In this document: positions 7,179 through 16,722 of the stretch, one piece after another
Numbering within the stretch: position 1 is the stretch's first letter
How the letters are laid out: each line of letters begins with the position of its first letter
Source of the DNA: DASTHG01 sp035491895
Lineage (GTDB): Bacteria; Gemmatimonadota; Gemmatimonadetes; Gemmatimonadales; GWC2-71-9
Reading direction: 5' to 3'
DNA: 64,000 nt
NCBI GenBank assembly: GCA_035491895.1
Contig: DATJJY010000065.1
Coordinates: forward strand, 16,545-80,544
Made by a program: the position numbers and the translations under genes
The notes under the pieces: model-generated
Database searches by the model: none
What the model was told of the DNA's origin: nothing
The model's input: the letters and a program-made list of their open reading frames with translations, nothing else

Positions 7179-8603
7179 ATGACGACGAGCAGACCCACAT
7201 CCCGTGCGCGCGCGGGTACGCGCAAGTCCGCGCGAGTCTCCACGATTCGGTCCGTCAACCCCACAACCGGCGATGTCCTCGAAACGTTCACCGAGACCAG
7301 CCGGCGCGAGCTGGACGGGATCCTCGACCGGTCGGAGAGAGCCTTCCAGGATTGGCGCCGCCGGCCCTGGAGCGAGCGCTCGCGTCTGTTGCGCGCGGCT
7401 GCAGGAGTCCTGCGGGAGGGCAAGGCGAAGTATGCGCGCGCCATGGCGCTCGAAATGGGCAAGCCGCTCGCACAGGGCGAGGCCGAGACGGAGAAATGCG
7501 CGTTCGTGTGCGACTACTACGCCGAGCAGGGCGAGGCGTTTCTCGCCCAGCAGCCGCGCGACCTCGACGGCACTGCGAGCTTCGTCCGCTTCGATCCCCT
7601 TGGCCCGGTGCTCGCGATCATGCCGTGGAACTTTCCGTTCTGGCAGGTCTTTCGGTTCGCCGCGCCGGCGCTCGCCGCCGGCAACGTCGCCCTGCTGAAG
7701 CACGCCTCCAACGTCACGCGCTGCGCGCTCCTGATCGAAGCGGTGTTCAAGAGCGCCGGGTTTCCCGATGGCGCCTTTCGCGCGCTCATTCTCCGCAGCG
7801 CCGCCGTGCGCGACGTCATCGCCGACCCGCGCGTGCGCGCCGTGACATTGACGGGATCGGAACGAGCGGGGAGCGAAGTCGCCGAACAGGCCGGCCGGCA
7901 CTTGAAGAAGACGGTCCTCGAGCTGGGCGGCAGTGACGCCTTCATTGTCCTGGCGGACGCCGATCTGGCGCGCGCCGCGCGCACCGCCGCCGACGCCCGG
8001 CTCATCAACAGCGGGCAAAGCTGCATCGCCGCCAAGCGATTCATCGTCGTCGATGCGGTGGCGGACCGGTTCGAGGAGCGGTTCACAGCGGAGATGCGCT
8101 CGCGCGTCATGGGCGACCCTCTCGCGACCCGAACGGAGGTCGGTCCACAGGCGCGCGTGGATCTGCGCACGACACTGCACCGGCAAGTGCAGCAGTCGGT
8201 ACGACGCGGAGCGCGGCTCGCCACGGGCGGCACTATCCCGCGCGGCGCCGGAGCATTCTACCCGCCGACAGTGCTGCTGAACGTCCGCCCCGGCATGCCG
8301 GCGTTCGACCAGGAAGTCTTCGGTCCGGCCGCCGCCGTCATCCGGGCGAAGGACGAGGCCGACGCCGTCCGGATCGCGAATGCGTCCTCCTACGGGCTCG
8401 CTGCGGCGGTGTGGACCGAGGACCGCGCCCGCGGCAAGCGCATCGCCGCGGAGCTCGACGTGGGGTGCGTCTTCGTCAACGCGCTCGTGCGGTCGGATCC
8501 GCGCCTGCCGTTCGGCGGCGTGAAGCGCTCAGGGTACGGGCGCGAGCTGTCGGAATTCGGGATCAGAGAGTTCGTCAACATCAAGAGCGTCGCGGTCGCC
8601 TGA
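7179..8603 (+). CDS. NAD(P)-dependent succinate-semialdehyde-type aldehyde dehydrogenase
   Basis: The 474-residue aldehyde dehydrogenase has the catalytic Cys in 'NSGQSCIAA' (about residue 282) and the general base Glu in 'LELGGSD' (about 248). 'MPWNFPFWQV' and 'TGSERAG' mark the cofactor site. 'FPFWQ' and the overall pattern resemble the bacterial SSADH (Sad/GabD-like) branch that oxidises succinate semialdehyde to succinate, but the substrate cannot be fixed by eye. The start at ATG 7179 has CGAGGAG 5 bases upstream. The first 25 residues are basic, Ser/Thr-rich and poorly conserved. The gene diverges from the xanthine dehydrogenase genes, which may share its promoter region. Confidence 0.88.
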   Translation: MTTSRPTSRARAGTRKSARVSTIRSVNPTTGDVLETFTETSRRELDGILDRSERAFQDWRRRPWSERSRLLRAAAGVLREGKAKYARAMALEMGKPLAQGEAETEKCAFVCDYYAEQGEAFLAQQPRDLDGTASFVRFDPLGPVLAIMPWNFPFWQVFRFAAPALAAGNVALLKHASNVTRCALLIEAVFKSAGFPDGAFRALILRSAAVRDVIADPRVRAVTLTGSERAGSEVAEQAGRHLKKTVLELGGSDAFIVLADADLARAARTAADARLINSGQSCIAAKRFIVVDAVADRFEERFTAEMRSRVMGDPLATRTEVGPQARVDLRTTLHRQVQQSVRRGARLATGGTIPRGAGAFYPPTVLLNVRPGMPAFDQEVFGPAAAVIRAKDEADAVRIANASSYGLAAAVWTEDRARGKRIAAELDVGCVFVNALVRSDPRLPFGGVKRSGYGRELSEFGIREFVNIKSVAVA

Positions 8604-8612
8604 GAAACGCCA

Positions 8613-8640
8613 GCGGGCGGCCCCGATCGGAGCCGCCCGC
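8613..8640. terminator. Hairpin between convergent genes
   Basis: A perfect 9-bp stem (GCGGGCGGC 8613-8621 with GCCGCCCGC 8632-8640) and 10-base loop sits in the 60-base gap between the stops of the aldehyde dehydrogenase and the TPR lipoprotein. There is no T-tract on either side, so its terminator strength is uncertain; position suggests a bidirectional transcript end. Confidence 0.5.
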
Positions 8641-8663
8641 GATGCGCCAGAACCTGATGACGA

Positions 8664-9584
8664 CTACTTCTCGTTCTCGTTCCAGTCCCGGATCAGCTGC
8701 TGAAACTGCTGCGACAACACCTTGAGGTCGAGCGTCGGAGTATTCGGGTCCTGCTTCAGCGACTCTACCCGCTGCAGGTTGCTCGACGCCTTCCCGAACG
8801 TGCTGTCGATCGACACCGCCGCGCGGTACGCGTCCGCGGCGGCCGTGAACTGCCCGGTCCGCTCGAGCGCCATGCCGAGGTTGTTCTGGAACGTCGCCAC
8901 GCCGGGCTCGAGCTCCACGGCGCGCGCGAGCGGCCGCAGCGCGTCGTCGAACGCGCCCTGGTGGATCAGCGACAGACCGAGGTTGTTCATCGACCACACG
9001 TCCTCGGGATCGAGCGACAGCGCTTCGTGGTAACTCCGCACCGCGGCCGTCGATTCACCCAGCGCATCGTGCGCGCGCCCCTGCAGCCGGAACGCCTCGC
9101 TCGAGGTCTCGTCGATCTTCAGCACCGACTCGATGGTGACGAGCGCCGAATCGGGTTGGCCCGACTCGATCTGCACCCGGCTCAGGTTCAGGTAGCTCTT
9201 CACGTGCGTGGAGTCGAGCGCCAGCGACTGCCGGAACGCCTGCTCCGCCGTCTTGAGATCCCCCGACTTCCAGGCCGAGAGGCCGAGCATGTAGAACCCG
9301 AACGGGTTCGAGGGCTTGGTGCGGGTGTACGCGGTGAAGCCGCTCACCGCGTCGCTGTAACGCTTCGATCGGTATGCCGAATCGGCGCCGTCGAATGTCA
9401 CCGGCTGCACGGGCGTCGGCTCCGCCACCGGTTGTACCGGAACGGGGGTCGACACCGTCGACTCCGGGGGCGCCGGCTCCTTGGCGCTGGCCTGCTTCGG
9501 CGTCTTGTCGCCGCAACCGGCGAGTACGAACAGGCCGGCCACGAACCAGGTCGGGGTGAAGCGCAGGGTGGTGATCATTTGCAT
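8664..9584 (-). CDS. TPR-repeat lipoprotein
   Basis: The 306-residue protein has a signal peptide ending in lipobox 'LAGC' (Cys about residue 24), then a Pro/Val-rich linker to about residue 65 and six or so tetratricopeptide repeats ('NPFGFYMLGLSAWKSGDL', 'VWSMNNLGLSLIHQGAFD', 'ATFQNNLGMALERTGQF'). It should be anchored in the envelope and act as a protein-binding scaffold; the partner is unknown. Two ATGs (9584 and 9578) are possible. GAGGAGA is better spaced for the inner one. It is followed by the convergent hairpin at 8613 and preceded by a long gap. Confidence 0.85.
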   Translation of the reverse strand: MQMITTLRFTPTWFVAGLFVLAGCGDKTPKQASAKEPAPPESTVSTPVPVQPVAEPTPVQPVTFDGADSAYRSKRYSDAVSGFTAYTRTKPSNPFGFYMLGLSAWKSGDLKTAEQAFRQSLALDSTHVKSYLNLSRVQIESGQPDSALVTIESVLKIDETSSEAFRLQGRAHDALGESTAAVRSYHEALSLDPEDVWSMNNLGLSLIHQGAFDDALRPLARAVELEPGVATFQNNLGMALERTGQFTAAADAYRAAVSIDSTFGKASSNLQRVESLKQDPNTPTLDLKVLSQQFQQLIRDWNENEK

Positions 9585-9807
9585 CTCTCCTCGTCAGGGG
9601 CTTGGGGGGCCCAGTTGGGGTTGTCAGCGCCCGGGACTAACGCACGAGGAGGACCAGCAGTGTTTCATGGAGAACGTCAGCGACAACCGGTTGACGCTGC
9701 TGGGGATGTCGAATGCAGTGCGCGACGAGCCTACGCCGATTGTGATCCGATGGACACGTGCAGGAGGGGTGGGACGTGTCCGGCAGGACACGTCCCGAGC
9801 GCCCGAT
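9585..9807. other. Gene-free stretch upstream of the TPR lipoprotein
   Basis: No convincing gene. A 50-codon ORF on the + strand (ATG 9667 to stop 9819) has a purine-rich GAGGAGG 15 bases upstream, too far for a good site, no recognisable product, and runs into the repeat that follows. A local inverted repeat GACGTGTC/GACACGTC lies at 9772-9795. The promoter of the lipoprotein gene is expected near 9590-9640, but I see no clear -35/-10 pair. Confidence 0.5.
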
Positions 9808-9913
9808 AATCGCGGCTAATAGCCGCGACTCGGCTGCTGTCGGTTATAGCGACGTCGATATCGGGTCACCCTCGAGTGACAGATAGCCGAGCCGCGGCTC
9901 TCAGCCGCGCCAA
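9808..9913 (-). repeat. Double-hairpin intergenic element, copy 1
   Basis: Two short hairpins, CGCGGCT-AAT-AGCCGCG (9811-9827) and GCGGCT-CTC-AGCCGC (9894-9908), bracket arms CTCGGCTGCTGTC and GACAGATAGCCGAG that pair with each other across a centre containing GACGTCGATATCG. Its reverse complement aligns along its whole length with 32299-32396. The element lies between the 3' end of one - strand gene and the 5' end of the next. It looks like a REP/BIME-type or MITE-like unit; no transposase is nearby. Confidence 0.75.
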
Positions 9914-9931
9914 AAGACGCGAGCAGCCACC

Positions 9932-11290
9932 CTACTCTCGAGAGATCCCGTGTCTCCGCATGATCTTCAGGAGACTTGCGTGGTCCGCGAGCCCGAGCGC
10001 TTCCGCCGTCCGCGTGATGTGCCACTCGTGTCGCTCGAGCGCCGCCACGATGATCTGCCGCTCCGCCTCCGCCTTGCGCTCGTGAAAGGTCCGGGGAGGC
10101 GCCCCGCCGCTCACCCGCTGCACTGCCGCCTCATCGCGAATCTCGGCCGGCACGTCTTCCACGCCGATCCTGTCGCCGGCCGCGGCAATCAGCATCCGCT
10201 CGAGGACGTTGCGCAGCTCGCGCACGTTGTTGCGGCGCCAGTCGTAGGCCATGAGCGCTTCGATCGCAGGCGCGCTCACCGTCTTGGGCTTCATCCTGAA
10301 GCGCGCGCACGTCGCGGCCACGAGATGCTGCACGAGCTCCGGAAGATCGGACAGACGGTCGCGGAGCGGCGGCACGGCCAGCACGTGCACGTTGACGCGG
10401 TAGAGCAGATCCTCGCGGAATCGGCCCGCCTTCACTTCCGCCGCGAGGTCGCGGTTCGTCGCTGCGACGACGCGCGCGTCGACCGCGATCGTCCGATTGC
10501 CGCCGAGCCGGGTGAGCTGCCGCGCCTCGAGGACGCGCAGCAGCTTCGCCTGCGCCGCGAGTGGCAGTTCCCCGATCTCGTCGAGAAAGAGCGTGCCTCC
10601 GGCCGCCGTCTCGAAGGCGCCCTTGCGCAGCGTCGCGGCGCCGGTGAAGGCGCCGCGCTCGTGGCCGAACAGCTCGCTCTCCACCAGCTCATGCGGCAGC
10701 GCAGCACTGTTCAGCGCCACGAACGCCCCGGCCTGACCGCTCTGGCGGTGCACCGCCCGCGCCACGAGCTCCTTTCCGGACCCGCTCTCCCCCACGATCA
10801 GAACCGGCGAGGGAATCGGCGCGACGCGCGCGATCGCGTCGGCGAGCTTGACGATAGCCGGACTCGCGCCCACCATGGCGTCGGGGCCGATCTCCTTTTG
10901 CAGGGCGGCGACCTCGCTCTCGAGCCGGCGCCGCTCGAGCGCCTGCGCGATCTCCTGGACCACGCGCTCCATCGGCTCCGCCTTGTCGATGAAGCTCGCG
11001 GCGCCGGAGCGAATCGCCTGGGCGCAGCGATCGTAGTCACCGGTGGCGGTATAGACGATCACCGGCACTGCGATGGCGCGGCGCGCCCGCTCGCGCAACA
11101 CCTCGAAGCCGTCCATCCCGGGCATTTCGAGATCGAGCAGTACGCAGTCCACCGGCTCGCGCGCCAGCACGTCGAGCGCTTCACGGCCGTCGCCCGCCAG
11201 GATGGCCTCATGACCGGCGAGCCGTTTCAGATCGTAGGCGTACTGCTCGGCGAGCGGTCGGGCGTCGTCGACGATGAGGACCAGGCTCAC
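9932..11290 (-). CDS. NtrC-family sigma-54-dependent response regulator
   Basis: The 452-residue regulator has three domains. The receiver has acidic pair DD near residues 8-9, phosphoacceptor Asp53 in 'LLDLEMPG' and Lys103. The AAA+ domain has Walker A 'GESGSGKE' (167-174), the sigma-54 contact loop 'GAFTGA' (213-218), Walker B 'GGTLFLDEIGEL' and an arginine-finger region. The C-terminal Fis-type helix-turn-helix is 'HITRTAEALGLADHASLLK'. It should activate RNA polymerase-sigma54 promoters once phosphorylated by the kinase encoded just upstream, whose stop overlaps this GTG start (GTGA). Its targets are not visible in the window. Confidence 0.95.
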   Translation of the reverse strand: MSLVLIVDDARPLAEQYAYDLKRLAGHEAILAGDGREALDVLAREPVDCVLLDLEMPGMDGFEVLRERARRAIAVPVIVYTATGDYDRCAQAIRSGAASFIDKAEPMERVVQEIAQALERRRLESEVAALQKEIGPDAMVGASPAIVKLADAIARVAPIPSPVLIVGESGSGKELVARAVHRQSGQAGAFVALNSAALPHELVESELFGHERGAFTGAATLRKGAFETAAGGTLFLDEIGELPLAAQAKLLRVLEARQLTRLGGNRTIAVDARVVAATNRDLAAEVKAGRFREDLLYRVNVHVLAVPPLRDRLSDLPELVQHLVAATCARFRMKPKTVSAPAIEALMAYDWRRNNVRELRNVLERMLIAAAGDRIGVEDVPAEIRDEAAVQRVSGGAPPRTFHERKAEAERQIIVAALERHEWHITRTAEALGLADHASLLKIMRRHGISRE

Positions 11291-12999
11291 CCGGTCGCTG
11301 CCGCTTCGGGGATGTCGACGATGAAACGGGACCCGGCTCCGGGGGACGTCTCGACGCGCAGCCGGCCGCCGGCGTCGGTGACCAGGCGCCGCACGATCGA
11401 CAGGCCGAGGCCGGTGCCGCCGGGCTTCGTGGAATAGAAGTCCTGGAACGCCCGCTCGAGCTCCTGCTGCGTCATCCCCGAGCCGGTGTCTTCGACCACG
11501 ATGCGGATCGCGGGCGGCGATCCCGAGTCCGTCGCCCGCGCCGTGGACACGGTCACCGTCCCCGACTGACCGGCCAGCGCGTCCAGCGCGTTCGAGACCA
11601 GGTTCTCGAGAATCCGTCGCAGGCCCAGCGAATCGATCCTGGCCGATGGCAGCTTGTCGGCGAGCTGCAGCGACACCTCGGCCGCCCCGGCGGGGATCTG
11701 CCCCACCGCCTCGCGCGTCACGGCGCTCACGTCGGCGCGCAGCGTCTCCGCCGGAGGCGACAGTTTCGCGTACGTCGCGGCCAGCTTCTCCAGGTATTCG
11801 AGGCTCGAGACGAGCGTCTGGCGCCGCTCGGCGAACACCGTCGCCAGCTCGCCGGGGCGGTCGCGCGCGATCTGCGCCAGGTGCCGCAGCACATTCCGCA
11901 ACGGGGCGATGCTGTTCTTGATGTCGTGGTTCACCTGCCGCGCCAGCTCGCCCGTCGCCGCGTGCCGCTCGGCTTCGCGCAGGTGCGCCGCCCCCGCCCG
12001 CAACCGCACCGTCATCTCGCCGAAGCGGCGCTCCAGGTCACCGATCTCGTCCTGCCGGTCGGTCGTGAAGTCCTCGTCGAGGCGCTCCAGATCGATCGTG
12101 GCGGTGCGCTCCGCCAGCTCCGCCAGCGGCCGGCTCATACGCGACGCCAGCCACCATGCGAGCAGCACCGACACGAGGATCGTGACCAGCACCGCCGCGG
12201 CGAACGCGAGATCGACCACGCGCTCGAGCTCCCGGAGTCCGGTGAGCTGGGTCGACACGACGAGCTGTGCCGCAACGAGCCGGGCGCTGTCGGCGTGCGA
12301 TTCGTCTACGAACGGAACGGTGAGAGCGCTGACGACGTCCGTCGGCTCCACGGCTCGCACGGTGTCTCGCTGGCGGGACGAGAGGGTGTCGTGCGGCAGG
12401 TCGAGCGAAACGGTGAAGGCGCTGTCGGGCGCGAGCCGGGCCAAGAATCCCGTGTCGACCGCGATTCCGCCCACGATGGTGAAGCGACGATCGCCGAGCG
12501 GCAGCGAGTCGAGCCGCGCCAGGGCCACGAAGGGCCCCTCGGCGGTGCGCGCTTCGACCAGCGCCATTCCGTCGGTCGCCCGCCCGAGCTGCGTGGGCAA
12601 CCCGGGCTCAGGGCGATCGAATTCGTTGCGAAAGTGTCCCGAGCTGACGATCCGCCCCGAATCGTCCTGGATCTGCAGCATGTCGAGTCCGGCGAGGCGC
12701 ATCGCCGTGCCGGCGTAGTCGAGCAGGTAGGCGCGCTGTGCGGTGTCCCGCTGCACCGCTGCGGCACGCAGCCGGTTGTCGGCCACCGCCGCGGCACGCA
12801 GCCGCGCGAGCCGCGCCGCCACGACCGTCCCCTGCCGCGCCAGATCTCGGCCGATCAGGTCGACCAGCGCCGTCGTCCGGGCGCGGTACTGCGCCGCGAG
12901 ACGGTGCCGAACCGCCAGACGCACCGCGAGGCCGAACACGACGAGCGGCACGAGCACGACCGGCGCGGTCGCGAGCAGGATGCGGGTGCGGAACGTCAT
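11287..12999 (-). CDS. NtrY-like membrane sensor histidine kinase
   Basis: The 570-residue kinase has TM1 at about residues 8-28 and TM2 at 263-284, enclosing a periplasmic sensor of about 235 residues. A HAMP segment follows (about 285-335), then a dimerisation domain with His358 in 'NHDIKNS' and an ATPase domain with N box 'ENLVSNALDA', 'DTGSGM' and 'GTGLGLSIV'. The start at ATG 12999 is chosen because TM1 begins immediately after; the frame is open to 13344 but that part reads as shadow sequence. It forms an operon with the NtrC-type regulator and diverges from the Ser/Thr kinase gene. The sensed signal is unknown. Confidence 0.93.
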   Translation of the reverse strand: MTFRTRILLATAPVVLVPLVVFGLAVRLAVRHRLAAQYRARTTALVDLIGRDLARQGTVVAARLARLRAAAVADNRLRAAAVQRDTAQRAYLLDYAGTAMRLAGLDMLQIQDDSGRIVSSGHFRNEFDRPEPGLPTQLGRATDGMALVEARTAEGPFVALARLDSLPLGDRRFTIVGGIAVDTGFLARLAPDSAFTVSLDLPHDTLSSRQRDTVRAVEPTDVVSALTVPFVDESHADSARLVAAQLVVSTQLTGLRELERVVDLAFAAAVLVTILVSVLLAWWLASRMSRPLAELAERTATIDLERLDEDFTTDRQDEIGDLERRFGEMTVRLRAGAAHLREAERHAATGELARQVNHDIKNSIAPLRNVLRHLAQIARDRPGELATVFAERRQTLVSSLEYLEKLAATYAKLSPPAETLRADVSAVTREAVGQIPAGAAEVSLQLADKLPSARIDSLGLRRILENLVSNALDALAGQSGTVTVSTARATDSGSPPAIRIVVEDTGSGMTQQELERAFQDFYSTKPGGTGLGLSIVRRLVTDAGGRLRVETSPGAGSRFIVDIPEAAATG

Positions 13000-13120
13000 G
13001 GGATCAATGTGCGATGATGGAGTGCGGTCGCGGAACGATACAGCGACTGCGTTGCCACCGTGAGGGCGACGGCTCCGACACTGGCTGCTGCGCGTCCCGG
13101 GCGGCATCTTTGGGGCTCCA

Positions 13121-15358
13121 ATGTCCACCTTCCAAGACCGTTTGAACGATGGGCTCCGCGGCCGGTACACGCTGGAGCGGGAGCTGGGACAGGGGGGCAT
13201 GGCCCTCGTCTTCCTGGCTCGCGACCTGCGGCATGACCGCCAGGTCGCGCTCAAGGTGCTCCGGCCGGAAGTCTCGGCCGAGATTGGGGCGGAGCGCTTT
13301 CTGCGCGAGATCAAAATGGCGGCCGGGCTGACCCACCCGCACATCCTGCCGGTGTACGACTCGGGTGACGCCGGAGGTCTGCTGTACTATGTGATGCCGA
13401 ACATGGAGGGCCACTCACTCCGCGAGCGACTCGAGCGGGAGCGCCAGCTCCCGCTCGAGGACGCGCTGCGCATCACCCGGGAAGTTGCCGCCGCTCTCGA
13501 CTACGCTCACCGCCATCACGTGATCCACCGCGACATCAAGCCCGAAAACATCCTGCTCCACGAGGGCGCGGCGATGGTGGCGGATTTCGGCATCGGCAAG
13601 GCGCTGAGCGGCGACGGATCGATCACGCAGACGGGTGTCGCGATCGGCACGCCGGCCTACATGAGCCCCGAGCAAGCCGGTGGCGACACCGACATCGACG
13701 GCCGGAGCGACTTGTACAGTCTCGCCTGCGTCCTGTACGAGATGTTGTCGGGTGAGCCCCCGTTCACCGGTCCTACGGCACAGGCGATCATCGCCAAGCG
13801 GTTCGTCTCTCCCATTCCCAAAGTGCGCGCCACGCGCGACGTCCCGGAGATGGTGGACCAGATAGTCACGCGCGCCCTGTCCCGCACGCCGGTGGACCGC
13901 TTTCCCTCCGCCGCCGAGTTCGCGGCGGCGCTCGCCGCGATTACCCGGAACGGCTCCGGACGTCCCGCCGGCGATGCCCGCCCCGCGGGGCAGAAAGCGA
14001 TCGCCGTGCTGCCGCTCACCAACATGAGCGCCGACCCGGAGAACGAATACTTCTCGGACGGAATGACCGAGGAGATCATCAACGCGCTGTCGAAGGTCCC
14101 CGGCATTCAGGTCGCCTCCCGCTCCTCGTCGTTCGCCTTCAAAGGCAAGGAAGTCGACGTGCGCCAGGTGGGCGACAAGCTCGGCGTCTCCTCCGTGCTC
14201 GAGGGCAGCGTGCGGAAGGTGGGGAACAGGATCCGCATCACGGCGCAGCTCGTGAACGTGGACAACGGCTACCAGCTGTGGGCCGAGACCTACGATCGGC
14301 AGCTGGAAGACGTGTTCGCCATACAGGATGAAATCTCGCGCGCGATCGTCGACGCGTTGAAGCTGCGGCTGGGCGGAACTGCCGAGCATGTGGTGGCACC
14401 GACCAAGAGCATCGAGGCATACAATCTCTACCTGAAGGGCCGCTTCTTCTTCAACAAGCTCACCGAGCCGGGATTGCGCAAAGCGCTGGAGATGTTTCAG
14501 CTGGCTCTCCTGCAGGATCCGGGGTTCGCGCGTGCCTACGCAGGAATCGCCGATGTGTGGTGCAACCTCGCCGACGATTGGGTCGCCCCCGACGATGCCT
14601 ACCCGCGCGCGAAGGCGGCAGCCGAGCGGGCGCTGCAGCGGGACTCGGAGCTCGGTGAGGCCGTGACATCCATCGGCAAGGTGCTGTGCTGGCACGAATG
14701 GAACTTTGCCGGCGCGGAGCAGCAGTTACAGCGGGCGGTCACGCTGAGTCCCAACTACGCGGAAGCGCATTACGTGCTGGGGACGGCTCTGCCCCTGGTG
14801 GGGCGGCTGGACGAGGCGATCATGGAAATCCGCAAAGCGCTCGCCCTGGACCCCCTCTCATCGGGATACAGCGAGTGGCTCGCTCGCTTCCTCCTCTACG
14901 GCAAGGACTATCAGGGCGCGATCGCCGAAGCGCGAAAGACCCTCGAGCTGGACGAGGTATCGTTGCGCGCCCTGCTCTACATGGGATCGGCCCACCTCGC
15001 CCAGGGAGACGCCGAAGTCGCGCTGGAGTGGTACCGCCGGGCGCAGGGTCGGGAGACAGCCGTGCGCTCCTACGACGCGATGATCGTGCGCGCCCTCGCA
15101 GCGCTGGGACGCCGCGACGAGGCGGAGGCGATCATGACTCGTCTGGACGAGGAGTCGCGGCAGCACTACGTCCGCGCCGAAATCTTGGCGATGGGGTACG
15201 CGGCACTCGGCCATACAGACCAGGCCTTCGCCTGTCTCGAGAAGGCCTTTCAGGCACGCTCCGCCGGCATGATCTACCTGCACCTCGATCCGGCGTACGC
15301 ACAGCTGCGGGGCGACCCGCGCTACGCCGACCTGGTTCACCGCATCGGCTTGCGGTAA
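13121..15358 (+). CDS. Cytosolic Ser/Thr protein kinase with TolB-like and TPR regions
   Basis: The 745-residue protein has an N-terminal Hanks kinase domain (Gly-rich 'LGQGGMALVF', Lys45, 'HRDIKPEN' 136-143, 'DFG' 155-157, 'GTPAYMSPEQ'). A 'KAIAVLPLTNMS' domain of the TolB/FlgO-like type found in adenylate-cyclase-like regulators follows from about residue 290, then tetratricopeptide repeats from about 420 to the end. No membrane segment is present, unlike PknB. All catalytic residues are there, so it should be active. It is probably a signalling hub coupling protein contacts sensed by the TPRs to phosphorylation. It is transcribed divergently from the histidine kinase across a 121-base gap. 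Confidence 0.93.
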   Translation: MSTFQDRLNDGLRGRYTLERELGQGGMALVFLARDLRHDRQVALKVLRPEVSAEIGAERFLREIKMAAGLTHPHILPVYDSGDAGGLLYYVMPNMEGHSLRERLERERQLPLEDALRITREVAAALDYAHRHHVIHRDIKPENILLHEGAAMVADFGIGKALSGDGSITQTGVAIGTPAYMSPEQAGGDTDIDGRSDLYSLACVLYEMLSGEPPFTGPTAQAIIAKRFVSPIPKVRATRDVPEMVDQIVTRALSRTPVDRFPSAAEFAAALAAITRNGSGRPAGDARPAGQKAIAVLPLTNMSADPENEYFSDGMTEEIINALSKVPGIQVASRSSSFAFKGKEVDVRQVGDKLGVSSVLEGSVRKVGNRIRITAQLVNVDNGYQLWAETYDRQLEDVFAIQDEISRAIVDALKLRLGGTAEHVVAPTKSIEAYNLYLKGRFFFNKLTEPGLRKALEMFQLALLQDPGFARAYAGIADVWCNLADDWVAPDDAYPRAKAAAERALQRDSELGEAVTSIGKVLCWHEWNFAGAEQQLQRAVTLSPNYAEAHYVLGTALPLVGRLDEAIMEIRKALALDPLSSGYSEWLARFLLYGKDYQGAIAEARKTLELDEVSLRALLYMGSAHLAQGDAEVALEWYRRAQGRETAVRSYDAMIVRALAALGRRDEAEAIMTRLDEESRQHYVRAEILAMGYAALGHTDQAFACLEKAFQARSAGMIYLHLDPAYAQLRGDPRYADLVHRIGLR

Positions 15359-15360
15359 CC

Positions 15361-16659
15361 TCAGCGCAACCGCAGCGTCCCGTCCCAATCCACGGTGAAG
15401 GCGCCACCGCCGCGGCGCACGATCGCGCGCTGGCGGGTCTCCACGAGCGGCGTGATGTGGCGGCCGGGGTCGCTCGAGAGCCAGGGAGCGCGAGTCACGA
15501 GATCTCGGACGGCGCCGCACGGCGCGAGTGCCTCGCGCGGCAACGACATGAGATACGAGTCCCCGCCGGCGGCGAAGCGGGCGTCGAAATCCCCCGATGC
15601 GATGCCCGCGGCACGCCCGCCGGGGCCGAGCAGCCCCAGCGCCACCAGTCGCTCGACAAGATCGCGAGCCGGGGCGTCGCCCAGCGGATAGTAGACGACC
15701 GTCGCCGTTCGCGTGCCGGTGATTGCCGGGGTGACGGTCGCGGTGTCCCCCACTGGACACGCGGGGCCGGCCAGCCACCAGTAATTCCCTCGCGCCGGGC
15801 GGGCTTCCGTCCGGACGACGTCGCGCGCGAGACTCGCGCGCACCGTGTCTGCGATGGTCGGAGGGATCGCCGAGAGGAGCACGTAGGCACGGTCCCACGG
15901 CAGCGCGACTGTCCGGAGCTCGCTGCGACCGGCGGCGTAGCTCAGAACCTCCGGGTCGCCGGTCACGAGGATGTCGATGCCGTGGTCGAGCAGATCGCGT
16001 GCATCGCCGCCCGAGCCCTGCCGCACCGTGACAGTCGGCCGGGCGCTGGAGGCCGCGCCGGGAATGACGGTCGCACCTCCGACCGCAGTGTCGGCGGTGG
16101 CCATTCCGCTCCCGACGAGCCAGTCGCTCGACGCCGCGCGGCGGGTCACGGCCAGCGCCGGGTCGGCGAATACCGGCGGCACGCTCGGCAGGGCGGCGGG
16201 GAATCGGACACTCACCCCGTCGATCCCCTCGAGCGTGATGGCGCTGCGGTCGAGCAACGCTGAATCGCGGGCGAGAGCGGCGAATACATCGGCAGCGGTC
16301 AGCGGGGTGCCGTCCGAGAATCGAGCGCCGGGGCGCAGCGTAAACGTCCACCGGTGTCCGTCGTCCCCGCTGGTCCATCCTCGCGCCAACTCCGGTATGG
16401 GCGCTCCGGTACAGTCGATCCGGATGAGGGTCTCGTACACCTGCCGTTGGACAAACCGGGCGACGTCGGGGACCGCGATGCCGAGGGCGGCCGGCGGCGC
16501 GGTGGAATCGGACGCGAGAACGCACGCATCGGGTGGCGAAGCAGGCGCACGCGGGACGGGCGCGAGCGGCGGCGGTGCGGCGGCGGGACGTCCGCACGCC
16601 GATATGGCGAGCGCAAGCGCGACGGCGACGCGCCGCCGCGAGACCACACGAGACGTCAC
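15361..16659 (-). CDS. ABC transporter substrate-binding lipoprotein (oligopeptide type)
   Basis: The 432-residue product has an Arg-rich N-terminus and lipobox 'ISAC' (Cys22 from GTG 16659), then an Ala/Pro linker and a family-5 extracellular binding fold: 'RQVYETLIRID', 'LARGWTSGDDGHRWTFTLRPGARFSDG', 'PLTAADVFAAL'. It should bind a peptide-like ligand at the outer face of the inner membrane, yet no permease or ATPase genes adjoin, so it is an orphan. A second GTG at 16647 is also possible as start. It converges with the kinase gene with only 2 bases between stops and diverges from the YfcC-like carrier. Confidence 0.8.
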   Translation of the reverse strand: MTSRVVSRRRVAVALALAISACGRPAAAPPPLAPVPRAPASPPDACVLASDSTAPPAALGIAVPDVARFVQRQVYETLIRIDCTGAPIPELARGWTSGDDGHRWTFTLRPGARFSDGTPLTAADVFAALARDSALLDRSAITLEGIDGVSVRFPAALPSVPPVFADPALAVTRRAASSDWLVGSGMATADTAVGGATVIPGAASSARPTVTVRQGSGGDARDLLDHGIDILVTGDPEVLSYAAGRSELRTVALPWDRAYVLLSAIPPTIADTVRASLARDVVRTEARPARGNYWWLAGPACPVGDTATVTPAITGTRTATVVYYPLGDAPARDLVERLVALGLLGPGGRAAGIASGDFDARFAAGGDSYLMSLPREALAPCGAVRDLVTRAPWLSSDPGRHITPLVETRQRAIVRRGGGAFTVDWDGTLRLR

Positions 16660-16722
16660 GGCCGAAGCATAGCTGGAGCCCGCCTCTGGCGCAGCACGGC
16701 CGCGGTCGTAGGTTCCCGCGCC

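Noticed and set aside
7074..8186. N-terminal extension of the xanthine dehydrogenase Mo-subunit frame
   Set aside because: Reads antisense through the aldehyde dehydrogenase gene; family homology begins only near 7073.
9667..9819. 50-codon + strand ORF upstream of the repeat element
   Set aside because: Poorly placed ribosome site, ends inside the repeat, no family.
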